Shown here: one piece after another, positions 1 through 5,458 of the stretch
Position numbering within the stretch: the stretch's first letter is position 1
How the letters are laid out: every line of letters starts with the position of its first letter
Notes under the pieces: model-generated
Databases searched by the model: none
Told to the model about the DNA's origin: nothing
What the model saw: only the letters and a program-made list of their open reading frames with translations
DNA from: Nitrospirota bacterium
Lineage (GTDB): Bacteria; Nitrospirota; UBA9217
Direction of reading: 5' to 3'
Length of the DNA stretch: 5,458 bases
Assembly: GCA_021788515.1 (NCBI GenBank)
Contig: JAJYKN010000134.1
Coordinates: 1 to 5,458, forward strand
Translations under genes and position numbers: made by a program

Positions 1-1848
1 CCGATCTTCGCGCACCACCATCCAGTCCAGCTTCGCGAGCGCCTTTCTCTGGAAACGCGCGTTCTGGCCGCCGATGGCGGGGTTCTGGCCCATGACAAAG
101 AAGCCCCTGATCTGGCCCTCCATCATATGCACGAACATGGGAAGATGGGAATGGTCGTCCGTGATCTTGGGATGGTAGTCGTAACCGTAGTCGTTCTCTT
201 TCGTCGCTGCATCGCCCCATTGCGCCTTGAAATAGGAGACGGCGAACTTGGGATAGTTGCCCCAGTAGCTCGTTGCAATCGGACCCGCCTCGGTCAGGAT
301 GAAGTCCTTGAGCGTCTCGTGGTTCTTTCTTGCGTCGGGCATGTTGATGTAGCCCGGAAGCGAATGATAGAGCGTGGCGATGTCCGTGGAGCCCTGGATC
401 GTTGCGTGGCCGCGGAGGGCCAGGATGCCGCCGCCGGGACGGCCGATATTTCCGAGAAGGGCCTGGAGCACGCCTGCCAAACGGATGATCTGCACGCCCA
501 CGGTATGCTGGGTCCAGCCCACGGCATAGGTGATGTTCGACGTCTTGTCGCGGCCGGAGTTGTTCAAAAGCGTTTCGGCAACCTTGAGGAACGTCTCTTT
601 GGAGCAACCGCAGACCTTCTCGACCATCTCAGGCGTGTAGCGGCGGTAATGTTTCTTCACGATCTGGAAGACCGTGTGCGGGTTTTTGAGCGTGGGATCG
701 GTCTTGGGCCTGCCGGGCACGTGCTGCAGCAGGAGGTCGGTAAACGTCTTTGCCTCGGCAACAGCCGGAGTCGGCTTGGGACCGCGCTGGTAGGTCCAGG
801 TATCGTAGGAGTAGGATTTGCCGTCCTTCGACATGCCGGAAAAGAGACCGTCATGATCTTCCGTGTCCTGATAATCAGGATTCACGAGCATGGCTGCGTT
901 CGTATAGTTGACCACGTACTCTTTGAAGAACGGGTCCGTGTTCCATCGCTTGCTGTTAATCACGTGGTTGATGATCGCGCCGAGGAAAAGAATGTCCGTG
1001 CCTGCGCGGATCGGCGCGTGGATGTCGCACATCGCCGAGGTGCGCGTGTAGCGAGGGTCCACGTGCATAAGCACTGCGCCGTGTTCCGTCTTTGCCTTGA
1101 GCGGCCAGCGGAAGGCAACGGGGTGGCACTCGGCCATGTTGGAGCCCATGATCATGACCGCGTCGGAATGTTCGAGATCGCGGGGGAACGTCGTTGAACC
1201 GCCTCTGCCGAAGGAGACCCCCAGACCGGGGACCGTGGAAGAGTGTCAGATCCGGGCCTGGTTCTCCAGGTAGACCACGCCCAGGGCGTGCATCAGCTTC
1301 TGGTGGGTATAGTTCCACTCGTTGTCCATGGTGGCCCCGCCCAGGGAGGCAACCGCATAGGTGTTCATGACGCGCTTTCTGATTGTGCCGCCTTTCCCGT
1401 CGGGCATGTTCTGGAACTCGTTAAAATTCGCGTCCCGCGTCTTTTTCGTAAGCTCGGCGATCCGGTCCATGGCCCAGTCAAGCGGCTTCTCCTCCCAGCG
1501 GTCGCTTCCCGGGGCCCGGTACTTGACCGTGGTCATGCGGAGGTCGTTGTTCACGAGCTGGAACGTTGCCGCGCCTTTGGGGCAGAGAGTGCCCTGGTTT
1601 ATGGGAGAGTCGGGGTTCCCCTGAATGTCGATGATTGCTCCCTTCTCATCGACCGTAGCGATCTGACCGCAGCCGACCGCGCAGTAAGGGCAGATCGTGG
1701 GGACCTGTTTCCCGGTCTTGATCGGGACCTTTTGCGCTTGCTGCTGCATGGCGCTCGTGTCCGCACCGAGGCCCACGGCTTCCGTGGCTACTGCCGTGCC
1801 GATGGCTCCTGAGGATATTTTAAAGAACTGCCTTCGGGTAATGTCCAT
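1..1848 (-). CDS. fdnG: Formate dehydrogenase-N-type catalytic (alpha) subunit, selenocysteine-containing, 3'-truncated by the window edge
   Basis: Periplasmic molybdopterin enzyme that oxidises formate to CO2 and passes electrons through an Fe-S beta subunit to a membrane cytochrome or quinone. The 616 visible residues begin with a twin-arginine leader (TRRQFFK, residues 4-10, then a hydrophobic stretch). A 4Fe-4S motif follows (Cys53, 56, 60, 89; CPYCAVGCG and CPKG). The in-frame UGA is codon 201, followed by His202, as in the Sec-His active-site pair of FdnG. After it the frame stays open for 415 codons with FDH-N motifs: GWTQHTVG (444-451), ALRGHATIQG with the likely catalytic Arg479, YWGNYPKF (528-535) and MGQNPA (586-591). 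FdnG is about 1015 residues, so roughly 400 C-terminal residues, and probably the beta and gamma subunit genes, lie beyond position 1. ATG 1848 is chosen because it puts the Tat motif at residue 4; a TTG at 1872 would add eight residues and overlap the Shine-Dalgarno site. Family assignment is strong. Periplasmic location and partner subunits are inferred. Confidence 0.95.
1209..1248 (-). promoter_or_regulatory. Selenocysteine UGA codon with bacterial SECIS hairpin
   Basis: The UGA codon is at 1246-1248 and would recruit SelB/tRNA-Sec. On the mRNA, 18 nucleotides separate it from a GGUCU loop (plus-strand 1223-1227). The loop is closed by a CCCC/GGGG stem (1228-1231 with 1219-1222), with a U just 5' of the stem (1232). 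The loop sequence and the 18-nt spacing match my recollection of the E. coli fdhF SECIS, in which the apical GGUCU and a bulged U bind SelB. Pairing below the apical stem is weak by eye and was not folded by computer. The downstream frame remains FDH-like, which argues against a true stop. Confidence 0.88.
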
Positions 1849-1860
1849 AATATACGTTGT

Positions 1861-1867
1861 CTCCTTT
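1861..1867 (-). promoter_or_regulatory. Ribosome binding site of the formate dehydrogenase gene
   Basis: The mRNA reads AAAGGAG, 12 nucleotides before the ATG at 1848. The spacing is rather long, but no other start in this frame is better placed. The upstream TTG (1870-1872) overlaps this site and so is unlikely to be the start. The choice is supported independently by the Tat motif lying at residues 4-10 from this ATG. Confidence 0.65.
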
Positions 1868-1914
1868 CGCAAGCGGCTTTGGCATGATCAATTTCCCCCA
1901 CGAACGCTCAGAAC

Positions 1915-1940
1915 GAAACGAACGCGAGAAGCATCGTTTC
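1915..1940 (-). repeat. Inverted repeat in the formate dehydrogenase leader
   Basis: GAAACGA at 1915-1921 and TCGTTTC at 1934-1940 are exact reverse complements of 7 bases, separated by 12 bases. The element lies between the predicted transcription start (about 1956) and the start codon, so it could be an mRNA hairpin or an operator. There is no T-tract on the downstream (lower-coordinate) side, so it does not look like a terminator. A 7-bp match could arise by chance; the function is unknown. Confidence 0.35.
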
Positions 1941-1962
1941 CCAGGGGATCAAACATATAAAA

Positions 1963-1991
1963 AACATAGCGCGCCCAACGTACCATGTCAA
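1963..1991 (-). promoter_or_regulatory. Sigma-70-type promoter for the formate dehydrogenase gene
   Basis: The minus strand has a perfect -35 box TTGACA (1986-1991), a 17-base spacer and a -10 box TATGTT (1963-1968, four of six consensus bases). An A/T-rich stretch just upstream could act as an UP element. Predicted transcription starts near 1956, giving a leader of about 108 nucleotides. The promoter lies between the glnB terminator and the gene, so the formate dehydrogenase gene probably has its own transcription unit. No convincing FNR or other anaerobic activator site was seen. Confidence 0.65.
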
Positions 1992-2110
1992 ATAATTCTC
2001 ATTTTTTATCGGACGAAAGACGTACAGTTTAAAGGAGGACCCGCGGTCTAGCTGCTTAAGGAGATGAAAAAGGGAAGGTAGTACGTCTGAAAAGCCGGCT
2101 CCGGGAGTGT
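1992..2110. other. Intergenic segment with no recognised gene
   Basis: This stretch lies between the fdh promoter and the glnB terminator. Open frames crossing it are short, lack a sensible Shine-Dalgarno/start pairing and encode nothing recognisable. On the plus strand, AAGGAG runs directly into an ATG near 2064, but the frame stops after five codons. An upstream regulator site for the fdh promoter could be here, but no clear palindrome was found. Confidence 0.5.
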
Positions 2111-2150
2111 AAAGACAAAAAAGGCCGGCATGCAATGGAACATGCCGGCC
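2111..2150 (-). terminator. Rho-independent terminator of the amt-glnB operon
   Basis: A perfect 10-bp inverted repeat (2123-2132 with 2141-2150, arm GGCCGGCATG) encloses an 8-base loop. On the minus strand it is followed directly by TTTTTTGTCTTT (2111-2122). The hairpin begins 24 bases after the glnB stop codon. No T-tract follows on the plus strand, so termination is expected only for minus-strand transcripts. It insulates the formate dehydrogenase gene from amt-glnB transcription. Confidence 0.93.
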
Positions 2151-2174
2151 CAGGGAAGGATAGACAGCGACCTC

Positions 2175-2525
<351 letters not shown>

Positions 2526-2600
2526 TTAAAAAGTGAGCGGTACGAGCAGCAAATCCTGACTTCTCATTCCTAAATCTTCATTGTTAATTCTTAATTGCTT

Positions 2601-3962
2601 TTAATTATACGCCCGTTCTCCATGCTCGCTCTCGTCGAGACCGATGGTTTCCTCTTCCGCGCCGACCCGAAGCCCGACGACGAGCTTGATGATCATGAAT
2701 ATGATGAAGGTCATGACGCCGCTGTACACGAGCGTCACCAGCACGGCAACGATCTGGGTCCAGAGCTGGCCGGGATTGCCGTACAAAAGTCCCTTGCCTG
2801 CCGCGTTGATGGCCGGGTCCGCGAACACGCCTGTCAGGATCGCGCCGAGGGCCCCGCCGACACCATGAATGCCGAACGCATCGAGCGTATCGTCATACCC
2901 GAACAGGGGTTTGAGCTTGGCCACTGCATAGAAGGGGACCACGCCTGCCGCAATGCCGATGCAGATCGCTCCGCCGATGTTCACGAACCCGGCAGCCGGC
3001 GTGATGGCCACGAGTCCGCCTACCGCGCCGGAAGCAAGGCCGAGCACCGTCGGTTTTCCCGAATGCATCCATTCAACGAACATCCACGCCAGCGCCGCAA
3101 CAGCCGCTGCAGTATTGGTATTGAGGAAGGCCGCGCCGGAAAGACCGTTCGCCGCAAGAGCCGAGCCGGCGTTAAACCCGAACCATCCGAACCACAAAAG
3201 CCCTGCGCCGATCACCACCAGGGGAAGGTTCCCCGGGATGATCGCTTTAGCTTTCCTCTTGCCCAGAACCAGTGCGCCCACCAAAGCCGCAATACCCGCG
3301 TTCACGTGCACCACGGTGCCGCCTGCGAAGTCCAAGGCCCCGAGTTTCGCCAGGAACCCGTTGCCCCACACCCAGTGCGCCACCGGGAGGTAGACCACGG
3401 TCATCCAGAGCACGGTAAAAATGATCCAGGCCGAAAACTTCATACGTTCGATATATGCGCCCGAGGCCAGGGCCACGGTGATCGCGGCGAACGTGAGCTG
3501 ATAGGCGATGAAAACAAACTCGGGGATCGTCCTGGCCAGGTCCGAGATACTGTTCGGCCCCACGCCCTTGAGGAACAGTTTCGACGCGCTGCCGATGATG
3601 CCCCTGATATCGTCGCCGAATGAAAAGGTATATCCGTAAATAACCCACAGCAGGCTGACGATACAGAAAGCCACGAAGGTCATGGCCATGGTGTTCAGCG
3701 TGTCCTTGGTCTTGGACAGCCCTCCGTAAAAGAGCGCCAGACCCGGGATCGACATGAGCATGACCAGGGCGGTTGCCACAATCATCCAGGCCGTGTCGCC
3801 GGTGTCGATCCTGGGCGCGGGAGCCGGTGCCGCGGCAGTCGCGGAAACCGTTGCCGGAGCCGGCGCCGCCTCCTCCGCCGTTGTAAGCGTAGGTGACATA
3901 AGTGCCGACAATATGAGCAACAAAAATACGACAACAATGGATTTCGCAGCTGCTACTTTCAT
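2601..3962 (-). CDS. amt: Ammonium transporter, Amt/AmtB family
   Basis: Inner-membrane trimeric channel that takes up ammonium/ammonia. The 453-residue product has an apparent signal peptide (about 1-29, hydrophobic 9-22), an Ala/Pro-rich linker (about 30-50), then the Amt domain with about eleven membrane helices. The family signature starts at Asp211 ([13 protein letters not shown]). The conserved pore histidines are His219 (VVHVN) and His366 (GIHGVGG). Phe158 and Phe261 fit the phenylalanine gate, and Trp199 the outer recruitment site, by alignment from memory to E. coli AmtB. The C-terminal tail from GLRVGAEEE on resembles the cytoplasmic segment that contacts P-II. ATG 3962 has AAGGAGG (3971-3977) 8 bases upstream and gives a sensible signal peptide. 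It is first in an operon with glnB, downstream of a sigma-54 promoter, so expression under nitrogen limitation and gating by P-II are expected. The signal peptide and linker may be cleaved, but this was not tested. Confidence 0.97.
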   Translation of the reverse strand: MKVAAAKSIVVVFLLLILSALMSPTLTTAEEAAPAPATVSATAAAPAPAPRIDTGDTAWMIVATALVMLMSIPGLALFYGGLSKTKDTLNTMAMTFVAFCIVSLLWVIYGYTFSFGDDIRGIIGSASKLFLKGVGPNSISDLARTIPEFVFIAYQLTFAAITVALASGAYIERMKFSAWIIFTVLWMTVVYLPVAHWVWGNGFLAKLGALDFAGGTVVHVNAGIAALVGALVLGKRKAKAIIPGNLPLVVIGAGLLWFGWFGFNAGSALAANGLSGAAFLNTNTAAAVAALAWMFVEWMHSGKPTVLGLASGAVGGLVAITPAAGFVNIGGAICIGIAAGVVPFYAVAKLKPLFGYDDTLDAFGIHGVGGALGAILTGVFADPAINAAGKGLLYGNPGQLWTQIVAVLVTLVYSGVMTFIIFMIIKLVVGLRVGAEEETIGLDESEHGERAYN

Positions 3963-4017
3963 GGTCCATTCCTCCTTGATTGATAATGCCTGTTTAACTC
4001 TTGTTCATATGACATTA

Positions 4018-4034
4018 AGCAAGGCACGTGCCAA
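4018..4034 (-). promoter_or_regulatory. Sigma-54 (RpoN) promoter of amt-glnB
   Basis: The minus strand reads TTGGCACGTGCCTTGCT, a near-perfect match to the sigma-54 consensus TGGCACG-N4-TTGCW. The invariant -24 GG (4031-4032) and -12 GC (4019-4020) are separated by exactly 10 bases. Transcription should start near 4007, giving a leader of about 45 nucleotides before the amt ATG. Such promoters need an enhancer-binding activator; for amt-glnK operons this is commonly NtrC under nitrogen limitation. The identity of the activator here is inferred. Confidence 0.9.
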
Positions 4035-4065
4035 AAAAGAAAGCTGGATATGTTCATGCGATCAG

Positions 4066-4097
4066 GTTGATTTTATTAGTTGATTACTATGGTGATT
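4066..4097 (+). repeat. Three GTTGATT-like direct repeats upstream of the amt promoter
   Basis: GTTGATT occurs at 4066-4072 and 4079-4085, and GGTGATT at 4091-4097, with repeat starts 13 and 12 bases apart. They lie between the possible enhancer dyad and the sigma-54 promoter in A/T-rich DNA. Evenly spaced short repeats can be regulator binding sites, but A/T-rich sequence yields such patterns by chance. No regulator is assigned. Confidence 0.25.
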
Positions 4098-4111
4098 ATA
4101 TTCAACGCAAT

Positions 4112-4128
4112 TGCTGACACTTTAAGCA
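4112..4128. promoter_or_regulatory. Possible NtrC-type enhancer site upstream of amt
   Basis: TGC-N11-GCA dyad (TGCTGACACTTTAAGCA). It has the same half-site spacing as the NtrC consensus TGCAC-N7-GTGCA, but only the outer three bases of each arm match. It lies about 105-120 bases upstream of the predicted sigma-54 start, where NtrC enhancers usually sit. The core match is poor, so this is a weak candidate supported mainly by position. Confidence 0.35.
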
Positions 4129-4230
4129 TAGTCGAAATTTTAGGCAGGTGTTTAAAAGGTAGGCAGAGTCGGCACAGAAATGTTATCCCAAAGCGGAAAA
4201 TCTCAGACGGAAAGGAGGCCGGTCCGAAGA

Positions 4231-5458
4231 TCAGGGCGGCGATGGTTGTTTTGATGCTGTGTCGGTGATATCTTTTTCAGTATTCCACCAGCCTCCGCCG
4301 AGCGCCACAAAGAGTGCGGCCGTATCCTGATAACGCTGGGCCACGGCCTGGAGATAACCGATCTTCGCCTGTTGGTACTGGCCGTCTGCAACAAGGACCT
4401 GAACATAGCTGGCCGTACCGGCCCGGTAATTCGCCTGGATCATTCGCAGCGTTTCCTCCGCAGCATTGAGCGCGCGGGACTGGGCAAGGACCAGCTCGGC
4501 GTCATGTTCCAGCGCGCGCAGGGTATCGGCGACCTGGGCAAAAGCGGTGAGAACAGTCTGACGGTAATTCGCCGAAGCGACTTGATAGGCGTCAAGCGCG
4601 GCCTGCCGTCCGAACCACAACGTTCCACCATGGAACAAGGGGGCGTTAACGTTTGCACCAATGTTCCAGAAGCTGCTGTTGCTTTTAAAGAGGTTATTGA
4701 CCGTATTGCTCCCGACGCCGTAGCCGCCGTTCAACGTAAAGCTGGGGAACAGTGCCGCAGTGGCTACTCCGATTTCTGCGCTTGCACTGTGGAGCTGTGC
4801 TTCAGCCGCGAGGATGTCTGGCCGCTGGCGAACGATCTGCGAGGGCAACGTTATGGGCAGCTCGCCGGGCAGCGTCAGGTCCGCCAGTTCAATCTGCTGC
4901 GGAATCCATTCCGCCGGCGTGCGGCCCGCCAGAGTTGCAAGCAAATGCTCGGTCTGGCTTATTTTCTGTTGGAGCTGTGGGAGCGTTGCCTCAAGTGAAG
5001 CAAGCTGACTCTGGAGGCTGAGTACGTTCACATAGGGGATCGTTCCTGCTTGCGCCTGCACTTCGGTCAGCCTGACCTGTTCCTGCTGTAATTTGATCAA
5101 TTCTTCAGCAGCCTTAAGCTGCTCTTGGTAGGCAGCCCTGGCGATCATGGCGTTGACAACATTGCCGGACAGGGTTATGTAGGCAGCCTGGACCAGCGCA
5201 TGCTGAAAATCTACCTGAGCGCCGAGACTTTCCACGGCGCGGCGTTCCCCGCCGAAAACATCGAGAGCATAGCTGACCGTGGCCGAAAGGGTGAACAGAT
5301 TGAAGACGCTGTTCGGCGCCTTCCCGCCCGTGGCGGCAGGGGAAATTTTTTCGCGCGATGCTCCGAAGCCTGCGTTTACCTGGGGATAGAATACGCCATA
5401 GCCCGCGCGCAGGGCATCCTGGCTTTGGCGCAGACTGGCCTGCGCCGCCTGGAGGTTC
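4231..5458 (-). CDS. Outer-membrane efflux channel, TolC/NodT (RND outer-membrane factor) family, 5'-truncated by the window edge
   Basis: Outer-membrane/periplasmic tunnel component of a tripartite export pump, working with an inner-membrane pump and a membrane-fusion protein. The frame is open from the TGA at 4231-4233 to the window edge, giving 408 complete residues. Codons above 5235 are coding, so the GTG at 5233-5235 is internal and not the start. Visible motifs are YPQVNAGFGASRE and YALDVFGGERRAVE in the first efflux repeat, a long helical Gln/Leu-rich coiled-coil region, LPSQIVRQRPD (visible residues 204-214) opening the second repeat, GVATAALFPSFTLNGGYG, and the terminal RYQDTAALFVALGGGWW (375-391). 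NodT-type proteins are usually about 460-490 residues, so roughly the first 60, including the signal peptide and any lipidation cysteine, lie beyond 5458. Partner pump genes are probably upstream, outside the window. The substrate cannot be told. No clear terminator follows the stop. Confidence 0.93.
   Translation of the reverse strand, partial: NLQAAQASLRQSQDALRAGYGVFYPQVNAGFGASREKISPAATGGKAPNSVFNLFTLSATVSYALDVFGGERRAVESLGAQVDFQHALVQAAYITLSGNVVNAMIARAAYQEQLKAAEELIKLQQEQVRLTEVQAQAGTIPYVNVLSLQSQLASLEATLPQLQQKISQTEHLLATLAGRTPAEWIPQQIELADLTLPGELPITLPSQIVRQRPDILAAEAQLHSASAEIGVATAALFPSFTLNGGYGVGSNTVNNLFKSNSSFWNIGANVNAPLFHGGTLWFGRQAALDAYQVASANYRQTVLTAFAQVADTLRALEHDAELVLAQSRALNAAEETLRMIQANYRAGTASYVQVLVADGQYQQAKIGYLQAVAQRYQDTAALFVALGGGWWNTEKDITDTASKQPSPP

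Noticed and set aside
127..1197. A 356-codon open frame on the plus strand
   Set aside because: It lies entirely antisense to the formate dehydrogenase gene, has an Arg/His/Val-rich composition typical of the reverse strand of a GC-rich gene, and matches no family.
1246..1248. Reading the UGA as a nonsense mutation making fdh a pseudogene
   Set aside because: The UGA sits exactly at the known Sec position, is followed by His and a SECIS-type hairpin, and no other frame damage is seen in the remaining 415 codons.
1878..1891. FNR-like half-site TTGAT upstream of fdh on the minus strand
   Set aside because: The second half is CCAAA instead of ATCAA, and the site lies downstream of the predicted transcription start.
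1908..2135. A 75-codon minus-strand frame in the glnB-fdh gap
   Set aside because: It runs through the terminator region, the promoter and the leader, has no Shine-Dalgarno site and resembles no known protein.
2604..2609. TATAAT on the minus strand as an internal promoter for glnB
   Set aside because: The hexamer is formed by the last two codons of amt (Tyr-Asn), and the sequence 17 bases upstream (AGAGCG) is not a -35 box.
2595..3623. A 342-codon open frame on the plus strand
   Set aside because: It is antisense to amt, is rich in His, Arg, Glu and Asp with no recognisable domain, and has no plausible ribosome binding site.
4080..4268. A 62-codon plus-strand frame upstream of amt
   Set aside because: It overlaps the end of the efflux gene and the proposed regulatory region, lacks a ribosome binding site and has no recognisable similarity.

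Overview
The window holds four protein-coding genes, all on the minus strand. Reading in the direction of transcription (high to low coordinates) they are: a 5'-truncated outer-membrane efflux channel of the TolC/NodT type (4231 to the window edge), an Amt/AmtB ammonium transporter (2601-3962), a P-II nitrogen regulator (2175-2513), and a selenocysteine-containing formate dehydrogenase catalytic subunit whose 3' part lies outside the window (1-1848). No plus-strand gene, RNA gene, mobile element or CRISPR array is supported. The organism is a Gram-negative bacterium (outer-membrane channel, Tat-exported periplasmic enzyme, sigma-54 promoter) with fairly GC-rich genes and a selenocysteine decoding system. 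An anaerobic or microaerophilic lineage such as Desulfobacterota or Nitrospirota would fit, but that placement is inference from general resemblance and has not been tested.

Region by region: 5458-4231 is the efflux channel gene. 4230-3963 is the control region of the nitrogen operon. It carries a near-consensus sigma-54 (RpoN) promoter at 4018-4034, a possible NtrC-type enhancer site at 4112-4128 and three GTTGATT-like direct repeats. 3962-2175 is the amt-glnB pair, closed by a strong intrinsic terminator at 2111-2150. The 326-base gap between glnB and the formate dehydrogenase gene (1849-2174) holds that terminator, a good sigma-70-type promoter (1963-1991), and a leader of about 108 bases with a small inverted repeat and a ribosome binding site. 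The formate dehydrogenase gene is therefore a separate transcription unit.

How they work together: Amt imports ammonium, and P-II, signalling nitrogen and energy status, is expected to block the Amt channel when nitrogen is plentiful. The sigma-54 promoter would induce the pair under nitrogen limitation. The formate dehydrogenase would oxidise formate on the periplasmic side and feed electrons to the respiratory chain. Its gene contains an in-frame UGA at codon 201, read here as selenocysteine and followed at the expected distance by a SECIS-type hairpin. A standard gene caller would break this gene in two or start it late. I see no novel multi-gene system; the notable points are the recoded UGA with its hairpin and the unusually clear regulatory sites.
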